From Lachnospiraceae bacterium (GTDB lineage Bacteria; Bacillota; Clostridia; Lachnospirales; Lachnospiraceae), in the NCBI GenBank assembly GCA_018056425.1, contig JAGPFR010000003.1:35594-99593 (forward strand): a stretch of 64,000 nt of DNA. Reading direction: 5' to 3'. A program made the translations under genes and the position numbers. Positions 1-9,215 of this stretch are shown here, piece by piece; positions within the stretch are counted from its first letter, which is position 1; the number at the start of each line of letters is the position of its first letter. The notes under the pieces are model-generated. The model worked only from the letters and a program-made list of their open reading frames with translations. It ran no database searches and was not told the DNA's origin.

Positions 1-312
1 TGCGGCTTTTTCAAATCGTGACAGAACATTTTCGTCGTAAAAGAAATCGCCGCAGTTCATGAAGATATAATAGTCACCTGAAGCATTTGAGATGCCCTGG
101 TTCATGCCGTCGTAAATGCCGGTATCTTTCTGTTCAAAAATTCTGACACGGCTGTCGTTAAGTGCTTTGACCGCATCTATGGAACCGTCCTTTGAAAGAC
201 CGTCCTTAATGACGATCTCAAGATTGACATCCTTCTGGGAAAGGACGTTACGAACGGTCTCTGTCAGTTTTTCTCCCGCATTGAGGGATACGACTATTAT
301 TGAAAACTTCAT
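1..312 (-). CDS. Family 2 glycosyltransferase, N-terminal part (runs off window)
   Basis: The first 104 residues begin MKFSIIVVSLNAG, the usual start of a GT-A fold family 2 transferase, and include SKDGS and the IYDGMNQGI stretch that precedes the metal-binding region in this family; a late NCGDFF segment fits the DxD-type position. The sequence is cut by the window edge, so acceptor and sugar cannot be told. Its ATG overlaps the stop of the preceding Cys-rich gene as ATGA, so it is translationally coupled to the tail of the B12 operon, though a role in B12 synthesis is not expected. Confidence 0.8.
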   Translation of the reverse strand, partial: MKFSIIVVSLNAGEKLTETVRNVLSQKDVNLEIVIKDGLSKDGSIDAVKALNDSRVRIFEQKDTGIYDGMNQGISNASGDYYIFMNCGDFFYDENVLSRFEKAA

Positions 313-578
313 GTTAATTCTCTTGGTGAAACTTCCCCGTGTCGCCTGTTCTTCAGGTATTCCATCACTTTATCGTAGTTGCCGGGAACATGAGGGAAGT
401 TGCAGTTTTTGCAGCTCTTTATTTTTCTGTCCCCTTTATCGATTATAGTATAATTTCCCGGACAGGCAAGGTTATAGAGAGGACAAAAGCAAAAAAGACA
501 GTTCATATCCCCTTCGATATTATGACAGGGATAATACTGACACTCTTTATTTGCAAAAAACTTACTTGAGTTTTCCAT
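309..578 (-). CDS. Cysteine-rich small protein of cobalamin operons
   Basis: An 89-residue soluble protein with nine cysteines, including CFCPLY and CKNCNFPH, and the segments NIEGDMNCLFCFCPLY and ACPGNY. This matches the cysteine-rich small domain family often linked to CobT/CbiA genes in Clostridia; the cysteine spacing suggests a metal or iron-sulfur site (inference). No enzymatic role is established. It overlaps the 3' end of cbiA by 17 bp and its stop overlaps the start of the next gene, so it is co-transcribed with the B12 operon. Confidence 0.75.
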   Translation of the reverse strand: MENSSKFFANKECQYYPCHNIEGDMNCLFCFCPLYNLACPGNYTIIDKGDRKIKSCKNCNFPHVPGNYDKVMEYLKNRRHGEVSPRELT

Positions 579-1950
579 CCTTGACCTCTTTCATCTTGGC
601 AATAAAGTCATCGATAAATGCGGGATTTGATCCGTAGTAAAAATGAGGAAAGCCCCAATATCCGTTATGATCCGTGATCATGCATTTCCAGATAGTTCCT
701 CTTCGCGGTTTCTTCGCAGTGCAGCTATCACCATTCATATCCGAATCATAGTAGTGGAACTCATGGCCTTTCATGCCGGATAATTTGCCGCCTTCTTCGA
801 TCTGCATATATCCGAATCTTACAAGATGTCCGACGTACTTACATCTGCCGTCATAAGCACCAACGGTTTCGTATACATTCCCTTTATCATCCTCGACAGA
901 TTTTCCCAGATACATAAATCCGCCGCACTCGGCAAGCGATGGGATGTTTGAATCCGTAAGCTTCCTGATCGAAGAAAGCATGCTCTTATTTGCGGACAGT
1001 TTCTCCAGATAAAGCTCCGGATATCCTCCTCCGAGCAGCAGTCCGTCCGCATCTTCCGGAACCGACTCATCTTCAAGAGGTGAGAAGTATTTTATCTTCA
1101 CTCCTCTTTCTTCAAACATTTCGATATTATCACGGTAGTAAAAACAAAACGCATCATCAAGCGCAACTGCAAGTGTAAGGCCATCGCCTGCATGTGATGA
1201 AAAAGCCTGTGTTTCATCCGGTGCGTTTACAGCAGGTGCACTTTGCATGATCTCGATCATCGAATCCATATCGATATTTTCTTCAAAAACTTCTGATGCG
1301 GTTTCTATCTTCTTATCGGTTTCTTCCGATTCGTTCGGAAGTTTTAATCCGAGATGTCTGCTCTCAAAATCTATGCCCTTTGTCTTCGGGAAAAATCCGA
1401 GCATTTTAATATCAGGCCTTAAGACGCTCAATGCTTTCTCCAGTTCGGGTAAAAGCTGTTTATAAAAGCCTGCGCTGATATTATTCAGGATTATTCCTTT
1501 AATAAGATTCTTATCATCATCGTGGGTGACGCCTTTGATCATGGAGATGATTGTTCTTCCGACTTTGCCCGCATTTACGACGAGAACGACAGGTGTCGAA
1601 GTAACTGCCGCAATCTCATAACATGAACCTGAAACGGAAGTTACATCATTTCCGTCGTATAATCCCATGACGCCTTCGATCACGGCATAACCTCCTTCAG
1701 CTTTTGAAAGAGATTTTCCAATCCTTTCTTCTCCCATAAAGAAGATATCGAGATTTCTGCTTTCTATCCCGAATGCCTTTTTATGGAACATGGGATCTAT
1801 GTAATCCGGACCGCATTTGTATGACTTAAGATCATGGCCTCTTTTTTGAAGGCATCTTAAGAAGGCACAGGTAAGAGTTGTCTTTCCGCTTCCGCTTGTC
1901 ATACCTGCGATCAAAAGTCTGTTTACATTAAATGTTTTATTTCCGCTCAT
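562..1950 (-). CDS. cbiA: Cobyrinate a,c-diamide synthase
   Basis: Glutamine-dependent, ATP-using amidation of the a and c carboxylates of (cobalt-)cobyrinate in the cytoplasm. The N-terminal dethiobiotin-synthetase-like domain has the Walker A GMTSGSGKTT; the C-terminal glutamine amidotransferase domain has LLGGGYPELY and the nucleophile cysteine in LAECGGFMYLG, with the late GHEFHYY histidine segment. About 462 residues, normal for the family. I chose the ATG at 1950 because it forms an ATGA overlap with the stop of the upstream fusion gene; a GTG seven codons earlier is possible. Confidence 0.95.
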   Translation of the reverse strand: MSGNKTFNVNRLLIAGMTSGSGKTTLTCAFLRCLQKRGHDLKSYKCGPDYIDPMFHKKAFGIESRNLDIFFMGEERIGKSLSKAEGGYAVIEGVMGLYDGNDVTSVSGSCYEIAAVTSTPVVLVVNAGKVGRTIISMIKGVTHDDDKNLIKGIILNNISAGFYKQLLPELEKALSVLRPDIKMLGFFPKTKGIDFESRHLGLKLPNESEETDKKIETASEVFEENIDMDSMIEIMQSAPAVNAPDETQAFSSHAGDGLTLAVALDDAFCFYYRDNIEMFEERGVKIKYFSPLEDESVPEDADGLLLGGGYPELYLEKLSANKSMLSSIRKLTDSNIPSLAECGGFMYLGKSVEDDKGNVYETVGAYDGRCKYVGHLVRFGYMQIEEGGKLSGMKGHEFHYYDSDMNGDSCTAKKPRRGTIWKCMITDHNGYWGFPHFYYGSNPAFIDDFIAKMKEVKDGKLK

Positions 1951-3932
1951 ATCGTAAAAGAAAAGATCCACACGGGATTTTGAGCACTCATCAAATGATA
2001 CCCGCCTGCTTTTCTGACACCCGTGACGGAAATCTGAACTATCTCTTCGTCACTTACATCCGCTTCATTCATAAGTTTCTTGACTTCTTCGAATGTCTCA
2101 AGGCTTACGGCATTGATTACATATCTGATGCCCTTCTTTATGCCTGAAAGAGTCCTTATAATCTCCGAAAGCTTTCCGTCTGATCCGCCGATAAATACTT
2201 TATCCGGAGCGGGAAGTCCGGTGAACGTGCCTGGTGCATTTCCCTCAATGACTTCTATGTTATAAAGTCCGGCCTTTTTGATATTTTCCCTGATAAGATC
2301 CAGGGCTTCCGGTTTCCTTTCAAAAGAATACACTTTAAGATTCCTCGAAAGAGATGCGGCTTCTATGGATACGGATCCCGTTCCCCCTCCGATGTCATAC
2401 ATCACATCGCCTTCGCAAAGATTCAGTCTTATGATGCTCTCGTGGCGGATGCATTCTTTGGTCATCGGAATATCGCCCCTGATCATATCGCTGTCTTTGA
2501 TGACATTTATCAAAGGTTTCCTATCAGGTGCATCGTTAAGAATAAATGCCGTAACTATTCCGGGGGCATTGTAATCAAGTGCTTCATCCGGGGTCATTGT
2601 GATGATCTTCTCATCGTCATAGGAAAGGTTGACGCCTGCAGAGATATTAGCATTAATGCCGCGCAGCTTCATCATCTCCGCAATCTTTGAAACATCCTTG
2701 CCACCTGACATCAACGTAATGACTTTACGGTTATACTTTATCGCATCTCCGAGAGCTGCCAGGTTCTCATCGGAATCTTTTCCGTGAAGACTGAAAAGAA
2801 CCGCATCGTCGTATGTGAGTCCAAGTTTTGCGGACAGATATGAGATGGAAGAAATACCGGGGAGAACATTTACCTTAACGTCCGCGTTCCACTCTTTTAA
2901 AGCTGCGTTCATTTTGTGTGACCCGCTGTAATAACCGGAATCACCCGAGTAAAGAATAACCGGACGCAAAGGCTTTTCGGATTCAATAACGGGAATGATA
3001 TCCTTTGCAAGATACATCGGATACTTCTCAGACTTCTCAATATGCTCAATAAGTCTTGTCGCGCCGAATACTGCATCCGCATCCTTTATCGCGAGGCTTA
3101 CATCCGCAGTCTCACATCCGGATGAGCCCATTCCGATCCCTGCGATCGTGATGATCATTTCGGGAGCTTCGGATCCTAATATCATGGAAAGAGCATCGCC
3201 CGTACTTACACCCTCTTCCTTTGAAGGTCTTTCGATAATGTGTGCGGTGATCCCCTCATCACGTGCCGCGAGGATCTTCTCATCAAAGCCTCCCGCTCCG
3301 CCGCTTTCTTTTGTCACAAGATGTTTTATCGAATACTGCCTGATAAGTGCGGCATTCATATCCTTTGAAAACGGACCGTGCATCGCAATGATATGGGATT
3401 TTTCTATCCCTGCTTTTTCACATATCTCAAGGCTTTCGATTGAAGGAAGAACCCTGACATATGTTCTTCCGAGAACTTCTTTCGATACAACATCGCAGTA
3501 TACTCCGAGTTCCTTGCTGCCTGTTGTAAGCAGGATATTCGAATCGGTTTTATTAAGGGCCTTTGCGCAGTCTTCAGAAGATGCATACTTAGGGAAGCCC
3601 TCCGCCACGGATTCATCCCCCGACCTGATAACCCTTACGTATTTCAGATCCGCAGACTTACATGCTGCTTTGATATTTTCGGTAACTTCGGACGCATATG
3701 GATGGGTTGCATCAATTACGATGGCATCAATCGAAAGATTTGTTTTAAAAAAATCCTTCATCGCATCCGCATCCATTCTGCCTACGTGGACCACGCGTGA
3801 GGGATCTTCTTTCATCATCTCCTCGCCGTACGTTCCCGCAACGCAAACGATGTGCTTTATCTTATGCGCGGACAAAGCATCGGACAAAGTTCTTCCTTCT
3901 GTTGTTCCCGAAAAAACAATACATCTGATCAT
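1947..3932 (-). CDS. cbiJET: CbiJ-CbiE-CbiT fusion (cobalt-precorrin-6A reductase / cobalt-precorrin-7 methyltransferase-decarboxylase)
   Basis: A 661-residue protein carrying three consecutive steps of the anaerobic corrin pathway. Residues about 1-250 are a CbiJ/CobK reductase (start CIVFSGTTEGR, later GPFSKDMNAAL). Residues about 258-455 are a CbiE tetrapyrrole methylase (ITIAGIGMGSSG, YSGDSGYYSG, NVLPGISSISYLSAKLG). Residues about 470-655 are CbiT, a SAM-dependent methyltransferase and C12 decarboxylase (MTKECIRHESI, YDIGGGTGSVSIE, KVFIGGSDG). CbiET fusions (CobL) are common; the added reductase gives a three-enzyme chain, presumably for channelling. The start overlaps cbiH by 4 bp. Confidence 0.93.
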   Translation of the reverse strand: MIRCIVFSGTTEGRTLSDALSAHKIKHIVCVAGTYGEEMMKEDPSRVVHVGRMDADAMKDFFKTNLSIDAIVIDATHPYASEVTENIKAACKSADLKYVRVIRSGDESVAEGFPKYASSEDCAKALNKTDSNILLTTGSKELGVYCDVVSKEVLGRTYVRVLPSIESLEICEKAGIEKSHIIAMHGPFSKDMNAALIRQYSIKHLVTKESGGAGGFDEKILAARDEGITAHIIERPSKEEGVSTGDALSMILGSEAPEMIITIAGIGMGSSGCETADVSLAIKDADAVFGATRLIEHIEKSEKYPMYLAKDIIPVIESEKPLRPVILYSGDSGYYSGSHKMNAALKEWNADVKVNVLPGISSISYLSAKLGLTYDDAVLFSLHGKDSDENLAALGDAIKYNRKVITLMSGGKDVSKIAEMMKLRGINANISAGVNLSYDDEKIITMTPDEALDYNAPGIVTAFILNDAPDRKPLINVIKDSDMIRGDIPMTKECIRHESIIRLNLCEGDVMYDIGGGTGSVSIEAASLSRNLKVYSFERKPEALDLIRENIKKAGLYNIEVIEGNAPGTFTGLPAPDKVFIGGSDGKLSEIIRTLSGIKKGIRYVINAVSLETFEEVKKLMNEADVSDEEIVQISVTGVRKAGGYHLMSAQNPVWIFSFTI

Positions 3933-4663
3933 ATATCGTATCCTCTGGGTGTAATGAGCATGTCACCCGTGATCTTTGTTTTGGAATTTCCGATAAAGAC
4001 AGTAACAAACATATCTACATTTTCACCTACAAGCTCAGAAAGTGTGCAGAGCTTCTTTTCCATACCGTTCCTTCCGATATTTCGTACATACCCGCATGAA
4101 GTATCGGGTGATAAAACCGTAAGCAGGATCTGACATGCACGCTTCAGATAATCGGATCTTTTTTTACTCGAGGGATTATAGATTGCCATGCAAAAATCAC
4201 CCTCGGCAGCTTTAATAAGTCTTTTCTCGATAACTTCCCAGGGTGTGAGAAGATCGCTTAAACTGATCACGCAAAAATCATGAGATAAAGGAGCGCCAAG
4301 GATTGCACTTCCGCTCAGAGCAGCTGTTACTCCCGGAACGATCTCGACATTCCTGAAGTTATTCTGTCCGGCAATTTCAAGAAGAGGCGATGCCATTCCG
4401 TATACGCCTGAATCCCCGCTGCAGATAAGAGCTACGGTCTTACCGGAAAGTGCAAACTCCACGCATTTTTCGCAGCGCTCTATTTCTCCGCGCATTCCGT
4501 TTTCGTAAAACTCTTTACCGGAAAATTCATCTCTTACAAGATCAATATATGTTTTGTATCCGGCTATGATGTCGCACTTTTCAAGAACGGATCTTGCCCT
4601 GAGCGTCATATCATCCGCATTTCCCGGACCTATTCCTACAACATATATTTTACCGTCACTCAT
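3929..4663 (-). CDS. cbiH: Cobalt-precorrin-3B C17-methyltransferase
   Basis: SAM-dependent tetrapyrrole methylase that methylates C17 and helps ring contraction. It starts KIYVVGIGPGNADDMTLRA, has the GDSGVYGMASPLLE loop, the PGVTAALSGSAILGAPL motif specific for this subfamily, and ends with FVTVFIGNSKT. Length 244 residues is typical. The ATG at 4663 lies 7 nt after GGAG, better than the GTG two codons upstream. It sits between cbiG and the cbiJET fusion in the operon. Confidence 0.93.
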   Translation of the reverse strand: MSDGKIYVVGIGPGNADDMTLRARSVLEKCDIIAGYKTYIDLVRDEFSGKEFYENGMRGEIERCEKCVEFALSGKTVALICSGDSGVYGMASPLLEIAGQNNFRNVEIVPGVTAALSGSAILGAPLSHDFCVISLSDLLTPWEVIEKRLIKAAEGDFCMAIYNPSSKKRSDYLKRACQILLTVLSPDTSCGYVRNIGRNGMEKKLCTLSELVGENVDMFVTVFIGNSKTKITGDMLITPRGYDI

Positions 4664-4675
4664 TTTCACACTCCG

Positions 4676-5677
4676 TTAAATACATTTAAATCCGGCTCTT
4701 TTTGCGATTGCTATCGTCATTCCGTTTTTTGCGGTTTTCTTAAGGATCAAACTTCCGCATCCGCTTCCGAGGATTGCAGATCTTTCGCAGACATTGTCAA
4801 CGCCTGTCTTTTCACGTACAAACTCGGATGATGTAAATTCTCCGGGGGCTTTGTTTAACAGATCACTGTCAAAGGATAAAACAGGGATCCTGTATTTGTC
4901 CCTGAGACTTACTATCGCAGGCTCATCCTCTTTAATATCGATGGTGCAGAGAGCATATACATCGCTTACATCAATTTTATTTTGCGAAAGTATATCAAGA
5001 AAGAATTCTTCAACCTCTCCGGGATCTTTATCCTTCTTCATTCCGAGGCCGACCGTATACATCTTGGGCTTAAGAAGAAGCTGATGCTCCGCATCCGTTT
5101 CATCCGCAACGATCACATCAACAGGTTTTTCCGGAGGAAAATCTTTGATTGAAAGAGTAACCTTCTTTCCCTCCAGTGCTCTTGTCGAAACTTTTTTGAT
5201 ACCTTTTTTATCCGTGATCGTCAGTCTGTTCTCAACAGCATAACTGTCCACTGAAAAAGATTCATTAACATCACTTGAAGTTGTGATAACAGGAACTGCA
5301 TCTATAAGACCTGCGATGATCTCCGCAAGCTTATTTGCAGATCCTGCATGTCCGGAAAGAACAGGAATAACAAATCTTCCCGCATCATCTACTACAACCA
5401 CGGGACAATCGGTTAATTTATCCTTCGGAAGTCCGGACAAAGCCCTGACCGCAATTCCCATGGCACCGACAAATATCAGAGCATTTCCTTCAGTGAAATT
5501 ATCGGATGTCCATTTATATACATCAGACCCGGGTCTTATAAAACCATCCGGAATAGCTTCAGATTCCGTGATTGCATAGGCAGTAAGGCCAGTTACGCCC
5601 TTTACGGCGCAGGCTTCATTTATCTTCTGTATTAAGTTTGCGCCGCGAGGCGAAAAACAAATCGCAAGCTTTTTCAA
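4676..5677 (-). CDS. cbiG: Cobalt-precorrin-5A hydrolase
   Basis: Opens the delta-lactone of cobalt-precorrin-5A and releases acetaldehyde. The 333 residues show the N-terminal CbiG domain (KLAICFSPRGANL, ALIFVGAMGIAVRAL, PVVVVDDAGRFVIPVLSGH, GSANKLAEIIA) and the C-terminal domain (YTVGLGMKKD, ERSAILGSG). The start is TTG at 5677-5675. The stop of the frame-shifted reading of cbiF would end at 5674, giving a TTGA overlap, which supports both this start and the idea that the cbiF tail was recently in frame. Confidence 0.93.
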   Translation of the reverse strand: MKKLAICFSPRGANLIQKINEACAVKGVTGLTAYAITESEAIPDGFIRPGSDVYKWTSDNFTEGNALIFVGAMGIAVRALSGLPKDKLTDCPVVVVDDAGRFVIPVLSGHAGSANKLAEIIAGLIDAVPVITTSSDVNESFSVDSYAVENRLTITDKKGIKKVSTRALEGKKVTLSIKDFPPEKPVDVIVADETDAEHQLLLKPKMYTVGLGMKKDKDPGEVEEFFLDILSQNKIDVSDVYALCTIDIKEDEPAIVSLRDKYRIPVLSFDSDLLNKAPGEFTSSEFVREKTGVDNVCERSAILGSGCGSLILKKTAKNGMTIAIAKRAGFKCI

Positions 5678-6434
5678 TGTTTCCTACCCTGTCTGAATTC
5701 TGTAGTAAATTCCGGATCATACAATTTGGATCTTTCGTAATCCGAATCTGAGATCACGTCGCCTACGAGTACGATCGCTGTCTTTGTGATATTTTCCTTA
5801 GCAGCTTCCGCAGCGAGAGTTTTTAATGTACAGACTATCTTTTTTCCTCGGGCCAGGTTGCCTTGTAAATCAATGCTGCGGGAGTATCTTCCGAATAACC
5901 GCCCGAGATGAGTCTTTTGCTGAGTTCTTCCAGCATCCCTGAGCTTAAGTAAATTGCCATTGAAGATCCGTGGGATGCAAGGCTTTCGATCTTTTCTTTT
6001 TCGGGAACCGCGGTTTTACCTTCCATTCTGGTGATGATCAGAGTCTGCGAGATTCCCGGAAGAGTGTACTCAAGATTAAGGGATGATGCCGCACCGAATG
6101 CTGCACTTACACCGGGGCAGGTCGCGTAGGTTATTCCCTTCTTATCAAGTTCATCCATCTGCTCACGGATCGCTCCGTATATGCTCGCATCGCCGGTATG
6201 AAGTCTCACAACTTCTTTACCTGCCTCGGCCGCAGGTATCATTACATCAAGAACTTCCTCTAGAGTCATTTTCGAGCTGTCGAAAATTTCCGCGCCTTCT
6301 TTGGCATTATCAAGCAGTGCGGGATTAACCAGGCTTCCCGCATAGATGATGACGTCTGCATTTTCAATAAGCTTCAATCCGCGAACGGTTATAAGATCCG
6401 TTGCACCGGGACCTGCTCCGACAAAATTGATCAT
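5674..6434 (-). pseudogene. cbiF: Cobalt-precorrin-4 C11-methyltransferase, frameshifted at an A6 run
   Basis: SAM-dependent methylase (INFVGAGPGATDLITVRG, HTGDASIYGA, CPGVSAAFGAASSL, ITRMEGKTAVP). The uninterrupted frame ends at a TAG at 5835-5837 after TWPEEKR, about 55 residues short. Stepping back one base in the six-A run (5840-5845) restores EEKKIV followed by a family-like tail (CTLKTLAAEAAKE, TAIVLVGDVI, DYERSKLYDPEF) that stops at 5674, overlapping the cbiG start. The intact tail argues for a recent mutation, an assembly error, or -1 ribosomal or transcriptional slippage. The ATG at 6434 overlaps the cbiD stop as ATGA. Confidence 0.85.
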
Positions 6435-7543
6435 ATGACAGTCTCTTTCTTTGCTTCTTCGATAAAGCTTTCGGCATTTTCGGTTTTTCCGAGAAGACCG
6501 TATGCATTTGCATAAACCATGCACTCAACCTTCATCCTGCCTGCGCTTCTCTTATTCAGATAAAAAGAAATCTTATCGGTGATATATTCAAAACATTTAT
6601 CCTTGATGTTTTCCTTAACAAGGATTTCAATTGCTTCCTCGGTTGCAACACAGTCGAGGATCTTGTTGATAACAGCATTATCCGCACCGCACCTTGCGGC
6701 CGCTGCGGCCATGAGTTCCATTCTGCAGTCGCCTTCTTTGGAATGCGTGTTCATGATTCCGCCGGATACCTTAACCAGTTTTCCGATGTGACCGCACAGG
6801 AGCATCTTCTCAAATCCCAGTTCCGCCGCCATATCGATCGTATCGCCGATAAAGTTTGAACACTTTACCGCACGATCGAGATCAAAATCATAAGTATCCC
6901 TCATGAAATCAAGACCGTAATTTCCGGGTGATATTACAGCAACCGTTGCACCCATTTCCTTCAGCTGGTTCAGCTCGACTTTGATCGTATCAAGAAGGGC
7001 TCTGGTGCTCATAGGCTCAACAATCCCCGTAGTTCCGATGATGGATATTCCGCCTTCAATCCCGAGTCTGGGATTAAAGGTCTTAAGTGCAATCTCTTCA
7101 CCTCCCGGAACGGAGATCTCAACTTTCAAACTGCCTTCATGATCGAATACACCGGCAACCTGAAGCACTTCTTCCGTGATCATCTTACGAGGTACCGAAT
7201 TGATCGCGGCATTTCCGACGCTCTGATCAAGTCCGGGACGGGTTACGGTTCCGACGCCTTCACCGCCTGTGATGATCACTCTCTCATCAGCATCAGGTGC
7301 ATAGGAAACCTTCGCATACACCCGCATTCCGTTTGTGATATCGGGATCATCCCCGGAATCTTTTCTGACGGCGCATTTTACGAAGGAGGCGGTTCTCGTG
7401 ATATCTTCAATGTCAGGCTTATACACGATGCCGGCAGGAGTTGTTATCTCTATTTTGTTTTTCTCGCTCCCGGATAAAAGCATCCATGCTGCAGCTTTTG
7501 ATGCAGCGGCTGCGCAGCTTCCGGTCGTAAAGCCTTTTCTCAT
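6431..7543 (-). CDS. cbiD: Cobalt-precorrin-5B C1-methyltransferase
   Basis: CbiD methylates C1 in the anaerobic pathway. The 370-residue protein starts MRKGFTTGSCAAAASKAAA, the CbiD signature, and has GGEGVGTVTRPGLD, SVPRKMI, GGISIIGTTGIVEPMS and LLCGHIGKLVKVSGGIMNTHS. Full length, with nothing missing. It lies 9 nt after cbiC and overlaps cbiF by 4 bp. Its presence defines the route as the oxygen-independent, cobalt-early one. Confidence 0.96.
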   Translation of the reverse strand: MRKGFTTGSCAAAASKAAAWMLLSGSEKNKIEITTPAGIVYKPDIEDITRTASFVKCAVRKDSGDDPDITNGMRVYAKVSYAPDADERVIITGGEGVGTVTRPGLDQSVGNAAINSVPRKMITEEVLQVAGVFDHEGSLKVEISVPGGEEIALKTFNPRLGIEGGISIIGTTGIVEPMSTRALLDTIKVELNQLKEMGATVAVISPGNYGLDFMRDTYDFDLDRAVKCSNFIGDTIDMAAELGFEKMLLCGHIGKLVKVSGGIMNTHSKEGDCRMELMAAAAARCGADNAVINKILDCVATEEAIEILVKENIKDKCFEYITDKISFYLNKRSAGRMKVECMVYANAYGLLGKTENAESFIEEAKKETVI

Positions 7544-7552
7544 TATTATCCT

Positions 7553-8176
7553 TTACATGTTATACAAAACGGCATTGCATATGGCAGCCGAGATATTGCT
7601 TCCGCCTTTTCTTCCCCTGTTGATGATGTACGGGACATCCGAATCAAGGAAAAGCTCCTTTGAGGCGACGACGTTTACAAATCCGACGGGAACACCGATA
7701 ACAAACTTCGGAGTATAAATCCCATCTTCCATCATCTCATGAAGTCTGATAAGTGCAGTCGGTGCATTTCCTATTGCAAATATGACATCTCTGTCAAGTC
7801 TTGCAGCTTTCTCCATCGAAACCGCAGCCCTGGTAACGCCTCTGTCCTTAGCCTCGGCTGCAACCTCTTCATCAGCCATATAGCAAAGAGCTTCGCCTCC
7901 AAATGTTGCAAGCTTCTTCTTATTGATCCCTGCAAGTGCCATGTTCGTATCGGTCACGATATAAGCACCGCCCCGGATAAGTTCCTTCATCTTCTCCACG
8001 GCACCTTCGGAAAAAGAAAGCGTCCTGGCATATTCAAAATCCGCGGATGTATGAATACAGCGTTTGATAACAGGTTCATTAACGGGATCAAGGACAATGC
8101 CCTTTTCCTCGAGCTCACTTGTGATTATCTCAAAACTTCTTTTTTCAATTTCCGCGGGAGCTAATTTCTCAAACAA
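7553..8176 (-). CDS. cbiC: Cobalt-precorrin-8 methylmutase
   Basis: Moves the C11 methyl to C12 to give cobyrinate. The 207 residues contain IKRCIHTSADFEYA with the catalytic histidine, GGAYIVTDTNMALAGINK, IGNAPTALIRLHEM, and PKFVIGVPVGFVNVVASKE, all typical of CbiC/CobH. The last segment GRKGGSNISAAICNAVLY fits the usual end. It overlaps the end of the cobD gene by 8 bp. Confidence 0.95.
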   Translation of the reverse strand: MFEKLAPAEIEKRSFEIITSELEEKGIVLDPVNEPVIKRCIHTSADFEYARTLSFSEGAVEKMKELIRGGAYIVTDTNMALAGINKKKLATFGGEALCYMADEEVAAEAKDRGVTRAAVSMEKAARLDRDVIFAIGNAPTALIRLHEMMEDGIYTPKFVIGVPVGFVNVVASKELFLDSDVPYIINRGRKGGSNISAAICNAVLYNM

Positions 8177-9215
8177 TGTTTTCTCCGATTCTTTCTATCA
8201 ATTCCTTGTTGTCGTTTTCATTTCTTACGGCTATCCGGTAGAAGCCTTCGCCCAGTCCCTCGTAATCACTGCACTCCCTTATAAGGATCCCCTTATCAAG
8301 AAGTTTTTCATCCAGTCCCGAGGGACCTTCAAATAAAACAAAGGAAGTATCACTGTCATAAACCCTGAGCCCCAACGCCTTCAGGCTTCCGGTAAGATAG
8401 TCCCTTCCATCTTTTATGGCATCCAGTGTATCTCTCAGAAACTTTCTGTCTTTCAGAAGATCATATCCTGCCTTTATGGCAGCTTCACTTGTTACGGGAA
8501 GATTCCATTCGGGGAGCTGCGCTGCAATTTCTTTTATCGCTTCGTGCGATGCAAAGACAACCCCCGCTCTTATTCCCGGAACATTAAACAGCTTGGTGAA
8601 TGATCTGATGATATATAAATTGTCGTATTTTTTAATAAGGTCGATGCTTTGAGATCTGTAGGAATTCCTGCATCTTTCGGACATCAGATAAAAACTTTCA
8701 TCAAGGAGCACCCTCGCTCCTGCTGAATCAGCTTTTCTTATCGCTTCTTCAAGCACGTCAGCTTTGATATTTTTTCCCGTAGGATTAATAGGATTGCACA
8801 GGAAAACAAGTCCTGTTTTATATGTGATGGAAGAAAGATCCTCCATAGTAAGATCAAAGTCCGATTCTTTTAAAGTATTGTGATAGCAGATATCAACGCC
8901 GGCTCCGTCCAGCGCTCTTCCGTATCCAGTATATGACGGAGCAAAAATAAGAGCATTGTCCGGATGAATGCTTCTGATGATCGCAGGAATAAGCTCAGAA
9001 GCACCTGCTCCCGCAAGAACATTTCCGTAATCGAGGCCTTCTTCTGTTGCTATCTTTTCCCTGATGATCCTTTGATCCTGATCCGGGTATTCTTCACATC
9101 TGTCCAGTGAATGCATGAGTGCAGTCTTCATTTCATCACGGATTCCCAGGGGATTCAGATTAACGGAAAAATCTATATTTACTTTATTTCTGTATATATC
9201 TCCGCCGTGACTCAT
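8169..9215 (-). CDS. cobD: Threonine-phosphate decarboxylase (class I aminotransferase fold)
   Basis: PLP enzyme that makes (R)-1-amino-2-propanol O-phosphate for the nucleotide loop linker. It has MSHGGDIYRN near the start, the NLNPLG segment, VLAGAGASELIPAI, FLCNPINPTGK, and the PLP lysine region RSFTKLFNVPGIRAGV. The arrangement with cbiB and cbiC favours CobD over histidinol-phosphate aminotransferase. The ATG at 9215 overlaps the cbiB stop as TGATG; a TTG one codon earlier is less likely. Confidence 0.88.
   Translation of the reverse strand: MSHGGDIYRNKVNIDFSVNLNPLGIRDEMKTALMHSLDRCEEYPDQDQRIIREKIATEEGLDYGNVLAGAGASELIPAIIRSIHPDNALIFAPSYTGYGRALDGAGVDICYHNTLKESDFDLTMEDLSSITYKTGLVFLCNPINPTGKNIKADVLEEAIRKADSAGARVLLDESFYLMSERCRNSYRSQSIDLIKKYDNLYIIRSFTKLFNVPGIRAGVVFASHEAIKEIAAQLPEWNLPVTSEAAIKAGYDLLKDRKFLRDTLDAIKDGRDYLTGSLKALGLRVYDSDTSFVLFEGPSGLDEKLLDKGILIRECSDYEGLGEGFYRIAVRNENDNKELIERIGENIV

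Noticed and set aside
2995-3954. 319-codon open frame on the plus strand
   Set aside because: Lies antisense to the cbiJET fusion, which has clear domains; composition is a mirror of that gene and there is no ribosome site.
6435-6524. Upstream extension of cbiF
   Set aside because: Basic, Cys/Arg-rich residues antithetic to the family; the ATG at 6434 with ATGA overlap gives the normal CbiF start.
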